Assembly (NCBI RefSeq): GCF_009996735.1
Contig: NZ_JAACYI010000019.1
Span: forward strand, 1 to 64,000
Source of the DNA: Cellulomonas sp. APG4
Lineage (GTDB): Bacteria; Actinomycetota; Actinomycetes; Actinomycetales; Cellulomonadaceae
Length of the DNA: 64,000 bases
Direction of reading: 5' to 3'
Positions 17,138 through 25,781 of the stretch are shown piece by piece (the stretch's first letter is position 1; every line of letters starts with the position of its first letter). The notes under the pieces are model-generated. The model was not told the DNA's origin. It searched no databases and saw only the letters and a program-made list of their open reading frames with translations. Made by a program: the position numbers and the translations under genes.

Positions 17138-18360
17138 CAGGCGACCTCCTCCAGCCCGAACGCGGCGTCGTAGGTGCCCAGGTCCCGCTGCTCGACCTCA
17201 TCGGTCTGCGGGGCGGTCGGTCGTCGATGATGCGCGGCGGCCATCGCCAGTGCCGCGGCCCGGTGGGCGGGGTCGGTGATCGTCTGGTGGTTCGCCCAGC
17301 ACCGCTCGTGGCGTCCGACCAGGCGCCCGCCCCAGGTGATGGTGACCGTGGTCAGGTCCGCGATCACCTCGACCTTGCGGCCGACCGCGACAGGGTCCAC
17401 CGAGTAGTCGTTGGAGTCCAACCGGACGTAGTGGTCCCGCGGCAGCCGCGTGGTCACCCGCCAGCCCAGGGCCGGGGTCACCGGCGGCAACGGGACCATC
17501 GCCGCGGCGTCGGTGGCCCACCGGTCGGCCGGCTTGCAGCCCAGCGACCGGTGATGGCGACGGTTCGCCTTGACCAGCCACTCGGTCAGCTGGGTGTTGA
17601 AGTCCGCGACCGAGGTGAACGTGCGTCCGGGCATGAACGAGGTCTCGAAGTAGCCGTTGGTGCGCTCGACCAGGCCCTTGGCCTCGGGGTCCCGCGGCCG
17701 GCACTGGTGCACCCCGACCCCGAGGATGCCGCGGAAGACCTCGAACTCCTCGGCGAGCTTGGGTTTGCCGCCGCGCCAGGACCCGACCGCGCCCTCGTTG
17801 TCCCAGACCAGCTCGCGGGGGACCGCGCCCATCTGGGTCAGCAGCTCCCAGTGGCCCAGGATCAGGTCCGGTGCGTGCCTGGTGGGGATCATCACCGCGA
17901 ACAGCATCCGCGAGTAGCCCGCGCTCATCACCAGCACCGGCGGCGTCCCGACCTGCCCCGCCCCCAGCGGGATCTCCGCGGGCGGGAACCACAGGTCGCA
18001 CTGCGCCCGATGCCCCGGGTCATAGGTCGTGCGCGTGGCCGGGTCCGGCGGCAGGTAGTACGGGCGGATCTCCCGGACCCGGTCCTTCAGGAGCGTGATC
18101 GACCGGGTCCACCCGATCCGCTCAGCGATCACCGTCGCCGGCATGTCCGGGGTCTTGTGCAGCAGCTCGCGGATCGCCGGCTCCACCGCGTCGACGATCG
18201 AGCCCTTCGGCGCCCGGACGTACTTCGGCGGCACGTCACGGGCCAACGCCCGACGCACCGCGTTCCTCGAGACACCGAGCCGGCGAGCGATCGCCTTGAT
18301 CGCCATCCCCTCGACCCGGTGCAGCCTGCGGATCTCCGCCCAGTCCTCCACGGTCATCAC
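17137..18360 (-). CDS. istA: IS21 transposase IstA
   Basis: The 407-residue product starts with a helix-turn-helix (AIKAIARRLGVSRNAVRRAL) and continues with an rve-type DDE core: AQCDLWFPPAEIP holds the first Asp, RELVWDNEGAVGS the second, and DPEAKGLVERTNGYFETSF the Glu. The C-terminal part (SNDYSVDPVAVGRKVEVIAD) is the beta domain of the family. It carries out cut-and-paste or replicative transposition together with IstB. Confidence 0.92.
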   Translation of the reverse strand: MMTVEDWAEIRRLHRVEGMAIKAIARRLGVSRNAVRRALARDVPPKYVRAPKGSIVDAVEPAIRELLHKTPDMPATVIAERIGWTRSITLLKDRVREIRPYYLPPDPATRTTYDPGHRAQCDLWFPPAEIPLGAGQVGTPPVLVMSAGYSRMLFAVMIPTRHAPDLILGHWELLTQMGAVPRELVWDNEGAVGSWRGGKPKLAEEFEVFRGILGVGVHQCRPRDPEAKGLVERTNGYFETSFMPGRTFTSVADFNTQLTEWLVKANRRHHRSLGCKPADRWATDAAAMVPLPPVTPALGWRVTTRLPRDHYVRLDSNDYSVDPVAVGRKVEVIADLTTVTITWGGRLVGRHERCWANHQTITDPAHRAAALAMAAAHHRRPTAPQTDEVEQRDLGTYDAAFGLEEVA

Positions 18361-19238
18361 CCTCCTCAGCGTGGCCGAGGGGGGTCCATTTTCAGCCGAC
18401 GCTCAGGGGTCAGTTTTCAGGCGTCGTCGACATCCACTTCCCGGACCTCGCGACCGAGTGGGCGGAAGGCAACCCGCTGTCCGCGTGGCACGTTCGACCT
18501 TCCGGATCAACCCCGTTCGTGCCGACGTGGGTGTGCAGCAACAACGCGACGCACGTGTGGCAGGCGAGCTTGACCTCACGAACCAACGGCAGCGGCTGTC
18601 CGGAGTGCAGAGAGCACGGAAAGTCCCAGGTTGAACTGGACCACTACGCAGCCGCGGAACGCGCCTTCGGCAACGCAAGCTCGGGCCGGTCGCTCCGCCA
18701 CAGCACCTTCACGCACCGTGCAGCCTGGACTGCCGACATCGCCATCGACCTCGACGACGGGCGGGTGCTCATCGTGGAGTATGACGGTGCCTACTGGCAT
18801 GCCGGCAAGCGAGATGTCGACGCGGCCAAGTCCCGCGACTTGCTTGCCGCAGGGTATGTCTTGGCGAGGCTCCGAGAGCATCCGCTTGCCGCACTCGACG
18901 TCGAGCATCCCTGTTACACGGAACTTGTGGTGTACGCCACCGCCCCCGATCCGGACGCTGCCATGGCGAGCCTCCGTGACTGGGTGGACAGGCGCACTAC
19001 ACCGGAGAAGCCCGATTCGCGGTAGAGACCTACCGGGCGGGGCGTTCCCCGACGCTACGCCGCGAGACGCGGATTCCGAGAGCTGCCGAGGCGTGACTGC
19101 CCGCGGCCGTCGCCACCCGGGCGGGCGGCCCGGGGGGCCAGGCTCGGATGCCGTACCGCGGCTGTGCACTGCCCAGGAACGGACCTCTACAGGATGTGCG
19201 CACTAGTCAGGGACAGGAAGACCTGGCCCCCGGTGTCG

Positions 19239-19742
19239 CTAGTCGCGTCGCCGGGCGTCGGCGATCAGCCGAACCGCTGTGTAGGTGAATCCTTCGCTCG
19301 CGGACCGGCCGTTCCCCGCACGGGTGACAAATCGAAACTGGGCTGGGCCCCCGAGCGGGTCGTCCGTGCCGCTTTCGTGGTCGACGGCGCGGGCAGCCGG
19401 CAACGCGTCGACGATCCATCTCTCGCTCGAGTGCGCTTCGAGCCGGACTGGCAGCGCCGGGCCGTGGATGTCGTTGTCCTGGACGTACGCCAGCGGCTCG
19501 TGACCCGCGGGGTACGTGACGTGGAACCCCTCGATCGTGACGGCTGCCCGTCCCGAGTTCACGACCGTGAGCTGCACGGGCGCGCCGCTCGGGAACGGGT
19601 TGTCCGCCGAGTCCATTGGGATTCGCAAGGATTGCAGCCTGAGGCGCGGTCCGCCCGCGCGGTACGAGAGCGCCGCGACCACTAACGACCCGGCGGATAG
19701 GGCCAACGCCGCGTAACTCACCCAGGCAGGAGCGCTCGACAC
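19239..19742 (-). CDS. Membrane-anchored protein with beta-sandwich-like domain
   Basis: A GTG start gives 167 residues. One N-terminal membrane segment (YAALALSAGSLVVAALSY) is followed by a beta-rich region with VQLTVVNSGRAAVTIEGFHV, which resembles an immunoglobulin-like fold. The topology equals that of the product at 22156-22692 (membrane helix, then a short PRLQ-type lead into a beta domain), so the two may be distant relatives. Function unknown. It lies in the cargo zone. Confidence 0.5.
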   Translation of the reverse strand: MSSAPAWVSYAALALSAGSLVVAALSYRAGGPRLRLQSLRIPMDSADNPFPSGAPVQLTVVNSGRAAVTIEGFHVTYPAGHEPLAYVQDNDIHGPALPVRLEAHSSERWIVDALPAARAVDHESGTDDPLGGPAQFRFVTRAGNGRSASEGFTYTAVRLIADARRRD

Positions 19743-19828
19743 ACAGACGAGGCTAGGGCAGGTTGAGGCTCGGACAAGACAACGCGTCGGGAGCGTGGCG
19801 CTCGCGGGAGTCTCGGGAGGCCCTGACG

Positions 19829-20734
19829 CTAGTCGTTCCCGTAGTCCCCCTCTTCGTAGATCGGGTCGTCCGTCGCCATCGTGATCTGGTCGGCGAGGTC
19901 CCCCTCAGCGACGAGCTCGTAGTTGTCGAGCACGAGGTGACACTGCGGGCAGCTGAAGTAGTCGGGTGTGAAGGTCACCTCGATGTACGGGGAGACGTCA
20001 GGGTCCCCCGACCACACGACGTCCTTGCTGTCCTCGATGTCACTCTCGGCTGTGCCGACCGCCCCGCACGCCGGGCACTCCGCCTCACCCTTGTATTTCA
20101 ACCACGCCGCCAGATCCACGGTTCGCTTCCAGCGAGCCGCCTCATCGGCAAGCATCAGCCCGGCCTCATAGCGGTTCAGGGTTCGACGTGCCGCGTCGAC
20201 CAAGGCTTCGAACCGGTGCTTGATGTGCTGGGCGTTTCGGCTGAGGTGCTCCTCAACCTCGGTGGCGCGGTCGCTCCCCACGAGTGAGTCCGGTCCGAGC
20301 TGGTGAGCGGACAGCAACACGTTCACCAGCGACCAGAACCGTGACCACCATGCTTCCGCAGGTAGCGTGAGGAGGGCGACCTCCGTGCCGTGCAGGTACT
20401 CGTTTCGAGCGTTCGCGAACTTGGCCGCCTCCGTGTCGCTGAACGGCCGGTAGATGGCTGCGCATCGCTTGAACGCCGTTGATGCGGTGATCGAGACGTA
20501 CGGTCCGCCTTCACGAAGCCCGAGGGCACGGAACAGCTGGTCGCCGTCGGCACGTACTGGATCCGCGACCAAGGTCGGTGACGTCCGAGCGAGCGCCCAC
20601 TTTGCGAGCTGTTCAAGCGCCAGGGAAGCCCAGAGACGGCGCTCGTCCTCGCTGCGGATCGAGTCCGGCTCAAGCGCCCTGTTGATGAACAGGAGGGTCT
20701 TCGTCCAGTACCCGTCCGCACTGAATCCGGTCAC
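19829..20734 (-). CDS. HEPN-like protein with zinc ribbon
   Basis: The 301-residue product has a helical N-terminal half with the motif RNEYLHG (R110, H115), the R-x4-6-H signature of HEPN RNases. C-terminally, CPAC (220-223) and CPQC (262-265) form a zinc ribbon. Its GTG start overlaps the stop of the upstream oxygenase gene (GTGA), so both come from one transcript. HEPN proteins act as ribonucleases or as inactive partners in many toxin-antitoxin and phage-defence systems. An RNase role is inference; the acidic C-terminus (DDPIYEEGDYGND) is unusual. Confidence 0.6.
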   Translation of the reverse strand: MTGFSADGYWTKTLLFINRALEPDSIRSEDERRLWASLALEQLAKWALARTSPTLVADPVRADGDQLFRALGLREGGPYVSITASTAFKRCAAIYRPFSDTEAAKFANARNEYLHGTEVALLTLPAEAWWSRFWSLVNVLLSAHQLGPDSLVGSDRATEVEEHLSRNAQHIKHRFEALVDAARRTLNRYEAGLMLADEAARWKRTVDLAAWLKYKGEAECPACGAVGTAESDIEDSKDVVWSGDPDVSPYIEVTFTPDYFSCPQCHLVLDNYELVAEGDLADQITMATDDPIYEEGDYGND

Positions 20735-21408
20735 GGTGTGGCCTCCAGGTACGCGACTCGCGAGAGACGCCTGTCCAGGTCTCCCTCGACAACGGCAGCT
20801 CGGCCGTGCAGGACGCGCCGGTTCCTAATGACTAGGACCTTCCCGGGAGAGTCCCACAGCACCTCTTGTACGTCACCCTCCGGTGGTGCCTGCAGCGCAC
20901 TGGACAGACGCCGCGCCGACGCGTCTGCCGGCGTCATACAACCTGGATCGAAGCGCAAGGCTGCGCCGTCAAGTGCAGGTGCGAGCCACGTCTCACTTCC
21001 AGAGTGGACGAGGAACACGCCATTCCTGTCGGGCGATGTAAGCAACTTTGCGATGTGCGGCCTCCACAAGCGTGTGGGCGTGGCGCTGACGTCGGTGCAC
21101 CACAAGATGATGTAGTCCGGTGGTTGGCGGAGGTGGGCCCCGTCCGTGTGCAGGGGCTGTTCGCCGAGCCCGACCTGAGCGCTGAGGGACGCAGGCTGGG
21201 CGGTGTCCGCAGTGGTTGGGCGAAGCTCCTTCACCGGTGCCTCACCCCGCCGGTTGGGGACCGCGATCAGACCAAGCGCGTGGGCCTGGGCCTCGAGGTT
21301 CGTCGCGACAGGAAAGTGCGAGCCCTCGTTCCTACGTGGGACGTGTCCCACAGCCCACCCAGCCGTCCTGGCGGTCCGGATGAGTGACCCCAGCAGCGTC
21401 TCGGCCAT
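20731..21408 (-). CDS. TauD/TfdA-like 2OG-Fe(II) oxygenase
   Basis: The ATG at 21408 gives 225 residues. The iron-binding triad is visible as LHTDGAH (H87, D89) and RRVLHGRAA (H201), with R203 or R214 suited to bind 2-oxoglutarate. PPDYIILWC after the H-x-D is typical of the TauD/TfdA fold. The protein is shorter than TauD (about 280 residues), lacking some N-terminal strands. It is coupled to the HEPN/zinc-ribbon gene by a 4-base overlap, which is an unusual partner. The substrate could be an amino acid or a protein side chain; nothing in the sequence decides this. Confidence 0.7.
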   Translation of the reverse strand: MAETLLGSLIRTARTAGWAVGHVPRRNEGSHFPVATNLEAQAHALGLIAVPNRRGEAPVKELRPTTADTAQPASLSAQVGLGEQPLHTDGAHLRQPPDYIILWCTDVSATPTRLWRPHIAKLLTSPDRNGVFLVHSGSETWLAPALDGAALRFDPGCMTPADASARRLSSALQAPPEGDVQEVLWDSPGKVLVIRNRRVLHGRAAVVEGDLDRRLSRVAYLEATP

Positions 21409-21738
21409 GCGGCGACCGTAGCGGCGTCGAAGGCCCCGTTCACCAAGATGGCGCCCCGTGCTGTGAACGCGTTGCGGATTGCCGGGTGAACCGCGGCGCC
21501 AGCAGAGCTCGAGACTCTTGGCCTGGGGGCAGGGGCTCATCGGGCTGCCGGCCTCTGTGGGGCGCTCGAGCCAAGGGGGCTGCCGAGAAACGAGGGCCGT
21601 CGCGTGGCCAGGCGGGGCCGTCAGATCGAGTTCGGGCGACCAAGGTTCCGGACCCCCGTAGTAGAGCGGACCAAATGCTCGTCCACAGTCTGCGCAGAAC
21701 TCTTCCGCCGCTTGGCTGTAGCGCCCAGGGTTGACGGC
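21409..21738. other. Intergenic stretch, nothing recognised
   Basis: This ~330-bp gap contains the promoter region of the oxygenase operon (leftward) and possibly of the small rightward gene at 21739. No repeat, hairpin or RNA gene is obvious. Confidence 0.35.
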
Positions 21739-21894
21739 ATGCGCGAGCCCGACGACAGCAACGGCGAGGCGGATGAGCGGGCGATCCTGGCCCTGTTCTG
21801 GGAATCGCTGAACACTGACGGAGTCGCAGCGGCGATTCTGATGCGGACCAGTGGTGACATCCTCACCGGCCACGAGCCCGATACGCCGAAGTGA
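21739..21894 (+). CDS. Possible short hypothetical protein (51 aa)
   Basis: ATG 21739 opens a frame for an acidic N-terminus (REPDDSNGEADERAILALFW) and a helical end. The ribosome binding site is weak (AGGG six bases before). It lies upstream and in the same direction as the three-gene operon 21929-23644 and may be its first gene. Confidence 0.35.
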   Translation: MREPDDSNGEADERAILALFWESLNTDGVAAAILMRTSGDILTGHEPDTPK

Positions 21895-21928
21895 TGTCCG
21901 TGTCAGTGGCTTGTGGGATCGTCTAGCC

Positions 21929-22159
21929 ATGCGTGGAAGTGAAGCCGTGGACCTCCTCGCCGATCTCTTGCCCCGCAAGGTGGTGCGGGTGGTCGGCGTT
22001 GTGCTGCCCCTCGCGCTCTTCGGAACCGGAACCTTCCAGGCCGCGTTCGCCTGGTATGTCGAGGACAAGCACGCCGCGCTCATGGAGGACGTCGTCGGAC
22101 CGGTGATGCAACGCCTCACTGAGGACTTGAGCGACTCCACAGCCCCAGGAGCACCGTGA
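21929..22159 (+). CDS. Small single-pass membrane protein (76 aa)
   Basis: ATG 21929 encodes a helix with LLADLLPRKVVRVV, one membrane segment (VVGVVLPLALFGTGTFQAA) and an acidic C-terminal helix. The stop overlaps the GTG of the next gene (GTGA). It is the first sure member of a three-gene cargo operon. Confidence 0.55.
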   Translation: MRGSEAVDLLADLLPRKVVRVVGVVLPLALFGTGTFQAAFAWYVEDKHAALMEDVVGPVMQRLTEDLSDSTAPGAP

Positions 22160-22692
22160 TCGAGATCGCCGCCCTGGTCGTCTCAGTCGTTGCCCTGATC
22201 TTGGCGGGGTTAAGCGTCCTCTACACCCACCGCCAAGCCGTCGCGGTGGCGGAGAGCACGCGGATCGACCGCGCACGCCGCCACGACGAACGGCAGCCCC
22301 GTCTCCAGGTCGGCCTCCGGCCGCTCAACAAGCAGGACGTTGACCGCCGGCATCTACACCTCGCCATCCGACTTGACGGACCCGAGCCGCTCACCGCAGT
22401 GCGCGTAGAGATCCGCGACGCACCGGGCTTGGTGTTCTCACCGAGCCAGCTCGGTGTTCAGGCACGCGCCCCACAGCCCATCACGGAGGGGGAGATGCGC
22501 GCCCCTCGAGGGACGGACGTGCTCGCCCCCGGCGGCGTACTGACGTGGCAGCTCGAGATCGACAGCAGGGAGCCCCGCCGCCCACGCACAGCACGCCTAC
22601 TCATCCACACGTTCAGCGGCGACGAGCCGTGGCTGACCCAGCACGAAGTCCGCATCCCTCCTGGCCACAGGACCCTCGTCGCGAGCAACTGA
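22156..22692 (+). CDS. Membrane-anchored protein with beta-rich domain
   Basis: The GTG at 22156 gives 178 residues: a membrane segment at once (IAALVVSVVALILAGLSVLY), a basic linker with STRIDRARRHDERQPRLQVG, then a beta-rich region (LTAVRVEIRDAPGLVFSPSQ). It is tightly coupled to both neighbours. Similar topology to 19239-19742. Function unknown. Confidence 0.55.
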   Translation: MIEIAALVVSVVALILAGLSVLYTHRQAVAVAESTRIDRARRHDERQPRLQVGLRPLNKQDVDRRHLHLAIRLDGPEPLTAVRVEIRDAPGLVFSPSQLGVQARAPQPITEGEMRAPRGTDVLAPGGVLTWQLEIDSREPRRPRTARLLIHTFSGDEPWLTQHEVRIPPGHRTLVASN

Positions 22693-22696
22693 CGAC

Positions 22697-23644
22697 GTGC
22701 CCACGTTACGCAGCGAGTCCTGGTCGTACCAGCCTCGATTATCGATAGCGTCGGACGATGTGACCGCTGAAGGCGAAGACACGGCCGCCGCGCTACGGCG
22801 GATCGAGCTGAGCGTTCACATGGTGCGCCGTTGGTCCGCGCTGCTGCTCGGTCAAGTGCAGGCACCCGAACCGGGCAGCCGCCTAGCCCGCGACGACGAG
22901 CTGTTCCCAGCCCTGCCGACGTCGACAGTCACCTGGTATGCAATGAACTCCGCCATCGACCACCTGGACCTCGGCGCTGACCTACTGCAGGCCGAGAACG
23001 CGACAGTTCTGCGCCCGAGCGCGTTCTACTCGATCACTAGGTCCGCGCTCCTCGGAGCCGCCCAGGCGCTCTGGATTCTCGCCGGCGATGATGACGAACG
23101 CGCCATCCGCAGTCTCCTCGTTGTCCACGACGAGGCGCACATGCAGAGCAAGTTCCTTCGCGCGTACCTCGACGACGCCACCTTCGCCGCTGATGTGACC
23201 CCCCAGCTCGTCGAGAAGATGAAGGACGACGACGGGCGGCTCCGGGCACGTCTCTCGACCGTCAAGGCCGAGCTGAAGCAACGCGGTCGACACAGAAGGT
23301 TCGAATCAACCGAGGTGATCAAGGAAGTCGCGCGTTGGATGGCCCCGCGGGAGCGGTGGCTGCGTCGGGCGATCCTCGATCAGTGGATGCGAGGGTCTGC
23401 GGCCGCACACTCACGCATGTGGTCGCTGCATGTCCGCCCGGCGGAGAGCGAGCCCAGCCCCGACGGTACGGGTGTCGTCCGGCGCACGACAACGACCCCA
23501 GAGGACGTCGCCCAGGCGTACGGGGCTCCGACCCTGATCCTCCAGGAGGCCCTTCGCCTTTGGGATCGCGACAGGAGGGTGGCCCGTCCAGCCACACCAT
23601 TCCTGATCGCTGAGCCGATCATCCGCCCGACTCTCCACCCGTAG
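22697..23644 (+). CDS. Helical hypothetical protein, third gene of cargo operon
   Basis: The product has 315 residues and is almost all helical. An early helix RIELSVHMVRRWSALLLGQ and a later AWILAGDDDERAIRSLLVV suggest a HEPN- or DUF5677-like bundle. RGSAAAHSRMW could be a degenerate R-x-H motif, but I am not sure. It begins four bases after the previous stop, so the operon 21929-23644 encodes two membrane proteins plus this soluble one, a layout seen in abortive-infection systems. Confidence 0.5.
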   Translation: MPTLRSESWSYQPRLSIASDDVTAEGEDTAAALRRIELSVHMVRRWSALLLGQVQAPEPGSRLARDDELFPALPTSTVTWYAMNSAIDHLDLGADLLQAENATVLRPSAFYSITRSALLGAAQALWILAGDDDERAIRSLLVVHDEAHMQSKFLRAYLDDATFAADVTPQLVEKMKDDDGRLRARLSTVKAELKQRGRHRRFESTEVIKEVARWMAPRERWLRRAILDQWMRGSAAAHSRMWSLHVRPAESEPSPDGTGVVRRTTTTPEDVAQAYGAPTLILQEALRLWDRDRRVARPATPFLIAEPIIRPTLHP

Positions 23645-23686
23645 ACCGTGTTGCTGGCGGCGGCAGCGTCGCTGGGGCCCGCTGGT

Positions 23687-25207
23687 TCAGGACGGCTCGA
23701 GTCTCCGCAAGACCAGGCTGTCGAGATCCGTCAGACTCCAGCGGTCTTCGCGCAGCAAGCGTTCCTGGAGGATCTGACGAAGCAGCCACACTGCCAGATC
23801 GCTCGTCGGGGTTGTCTCGGCTCCGGTCACTGGGAACCGCGCCGCTCGCTCTGACGTGCTGCCATGCACGATCTCGGAGCGGCGTGCATAGACAGTTCGT
23901 GCGATATCGAACACCTCCTCGGCAGAGACGGGGGTATTCGCACGGGAAGACAGCAGTGCCGCGGCCCGCATCGCGATGCGGAACGACAGCTCTGCACCCT
24001 TCTGCCCGAGCAGCGCCTCGAGCCCGATGCAAGCATCGACAAGTTGGTCGTCTGCAGCGTCCCTTACCACCGCGGTTGAGAGCCGGCGAGAGGCCAGCCG
24101 CACCCGCTTGTCGGCGGAGCCGAGAGCTCTGGTCGCGGCGGGGAGGCGCTCAAGCTCGTGACGCGTGACCGTCCTGCCCGACCTGAGCCATCCGAAGTCG
24201 TCGAACACGGACGGGTACCGTCGCGTCGTCTGGAGAAGGCTGTAGGCCGGCAGGGCGTCCTTCCACCTCGCCGCCCACCCGCGCGGCCGCTGGAACACGC
24301 GCGCCCAACCGGTGTCGGCAGACGAGACGATCCGCAGCGCTTCACAGATCAAGTCGACGCCGGCGGTGTCCGGCGGGTCCTCGGCTTTGAGGAACCGCCT
24401 TCCCTCCCCGGGATTGGTCAGCGGCGGCATGTCGACGACGACCGCGAAGCGGGCCGCGTCCGCGACCGGCCCAGGGACGCCGCTGATGTCGTAGTCGGAC
24501 GCCATCGCTCTCAGGTCGTCGTCGCCTAGCGCCTCGATGCGCGCGTGGCTATCGACTTCGAAGGTGTCCTCGAGTTCCAAGCTGGTGAGCACAAGGGGTA
24601 CCACAAGTTCGCGGGACAGCTCGGGGGCTAGCCACGACCGCTCCCGCTGCTGGTACAGGTTGACGATGTCGGGCCCGTCCAGCTCGAAGCCGAGCGCCTT
24701 GGCCCGGTCGTAGATGTCGGTCGGGAGGTTCCGAATGATCATGTCGATGACGCTTCTTGCGAGGTCCACGGGTGCGTCTTCGCGCAGGGTCGGTCCTACT
24801 CGCTGGAGGAGGGCAGGCGTGTCGTGGACGTACGCGACGAGCGAGGCCATCGTTCCGAGATCCTCGTAAGCGATCGGGTGGATGGCATCACGTGTGCTAG
24901 CGAACAACTTGCCATACGCGATCGCATCCGTCTCCGTTGCCCCCACGTCGCTGCCGACGCTCGGCCAGCCACTGTCGAACGCCGTGACCGAGCGCCGACG
25001 CCGCTTTGGCACGAACTTGTGGTCGTCGCGCGCTAGGTACTCGGTAGCCCGCGCGTCCATCTCGCGCACCACGTCCATGGTCAGCTGAAAGAGGGTCTCG
25101 TCCAAGACGTCGATCGACTCGCTCACCATGCCATCCAACCGGAGGTTCCCCCTGAGCGACCACCGCCGGGAGCCGGGTGTCTCGGGCCAGTACACTCGGG
25201 AGCGCAC
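23687..25207 (-). CDS. ApeA-like HEPN protein
   Basis: The GTG at 25207 gives 506 residues; a TTG at 25267 is possible but would leave only 24 bp to the divergent gene at 25292. The N-terminus (YWPETPGSRRWSLRGNLRLD) looks like the start domain of ApeA-type proteins. The C-terminal ~120 residues match an ApeA-type HEPN: DACIGLEALLGQ, RIAMRAAALLS, then VYARRSEIVHG with R443 and H448 as the R-x4-H catalytic pair. ApeA proteins protect against phage, probably by cleaving RNA. The middle is long and unassigned. It is convergent with the 21929-23644 operon (42 bp between stops). Confidence 0.65.
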   Translation of the reverse strand: MRSRVYWPETPGSRRWSLRGNLRLDGMVSESIDVLDETLFQLTMDVVREMDARATEYLARDDHKFVPKRRRRSVTAFDSGWPSVGSDVGATETDAIAYGKLFASTRDAIHPIAYEDLGTMASLVAYVHDTPALLQRVGPTLREDAPVDLARSVIDMIIRNLPTDIYDRAKALGFELDGPDIVNLYQQRERSWLAPELSRELVVPLVLTSLELEDTFEVDSHARIEALGDDDLRAMASDYDISGVPGPVADAARFAVVVDMPPLTNPGEGRRFLKAEDPPDTAGVDLICEALRIVSSADTGWARVFQRPRGWAARWKDALPAYSLLQTTRRYPSVFDDFGWLRSGRTVTRHELERLPAATRALGSADKRVRLASRRLSTAVVRDAADDQLVDACIGLEALLGQKGAELSFRIAMRAAALLSSRANTPVSAEEVFDIARTVYARRSEIVHGSTSERAARFPVTGAETTPTSDLAVWLLRQILQERLLREDRWSLTDLDSLVLRRLEPS

Positions 25208-25291
25208 ACCCTGATTCGGGTCGCCCAAGGGCTGGGTGAAGTTGTCACCAGGTCCCCCAGCGGTCAAGCACGCCGGTCTAGCCTCTCGACC

Positions 25292-25651
25292 ATGAAGCGA
25301 CTCGTTCTCCTGGCCCCTCTGACCGTCCTTGGCCTGGCAGGGTGCGCCGCTGCACCAGAGGCCGAGCCAGCTCCGACAGTGACCGTGACCGCCGTGCCAG
25401 TCGCTTCCGAGCTGCCCGCTGAGTGCGCAGAGGCATTCACTGCCATCGAGGCACTACTCACCCAGGCGAGCGAGACGGGCGACAACTGGCAGGCGTACGC
25501 GACCGGTCCGGTCGTGGATCTCATGACGGGAGCGGCGAGCGAGGACGAGGTGTTGGCTGCCCACACCGCTGCGGTCGCGATGCAGCAGGACCTTGCCGAC
25601 GCCATCGCGGCAACCGACTACGCCGAGCTCAAGGCCGCGTGCCTCGCTTGA
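25292..25651 (+). CDS. Small lipoprotein
   Basis: The 119-residue product starts with a lipoprotein signal: MKRLVLLAPLTVLGLAGC, with the lipobox LAGC at Cys18. A threonine/valine/alanine linker and a helical domain follow (EAFTAIEALLTQASETGDNW). It would be exported and attached to the outer face of the membrane. No family recognised. Divergent from the HEPN gene. Confidence 0.65.
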   Translation: MKRLVLLAPLTVLGLAGCAAAPEAEPAPTVTVTAVPVASELPAECAEAFTAIEALLTQASETGDNWQAYATGPVVDLMTGAASEDEVLAAHTAAVAMQQDLADAIAATDYAELKAACLA

Positions 25652-25781
25652 CCCTCACGGGCGTCGTCCCTGCGTGACGTGCGTTCCGCGCTCAGCCGTC
25701 TGGGGGCCGTCGCGATCGAGTTGCGTCACGAGGCCGCACATTTCGTTCCGGCGCTTCGCGTGCATCTCCTACGATTCACGG

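Larger units (their letters stand above)
16290..18432 (-). mobile_element. IS21-family insertion sequence (2143 bp), apparently intact
   Basis: The ends are imperfect inverted repeats starting TGTC-ACGACG at the left and ending CGTCGTCGACA at the right, with internal GAAAA...GACCCC repeats on both sides. The 5-bp target duplication TCCAC is at 16285-16289 and 18433-18437. It carries istA and istB in one operon on the minus strand. Both look full length, so the element may still be mobile. Confidence 0.9.
15069..19025 (+). pseudogene. Zinc-ribbon / endonuclease-like protein, split by IS21
   Basis: Codons 1-407 lie at 15069-16289 and the remainder at 18438-19025. Removing the IS and one TCCAC copy restores one frame of 602 residues. 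The N-terminal part has many CxxC knuckles (CLTCGCEAHY, CRHCGRLS, CPDCAVPF, CPVCEVE) and repeated units of the type EIAAQWHPTKNG ... FWWRDPLCGHEW, a treble-clef/zinc-ribbon repeat. The junction completes another unit (HFPDLATEWAEGN). The C-terminal domain has TADIAIDLDDG, then VEYDGAYWHAG, the Asp...E-x-D pattern of Vsr/DUF559-like PD-(D/E)XK nucleases. It probably acts on DNA, plausibly in defence. As it stands the gene is broken. Confidence 0.8.

Noticed and set aside
17227-18573. A long rightward protein antisense to istA
   Set aside because: It is a shadow frame of a high-GC gene: the antisense reading lacks known domains, while istA on the minus strand has a full DDE transposase.
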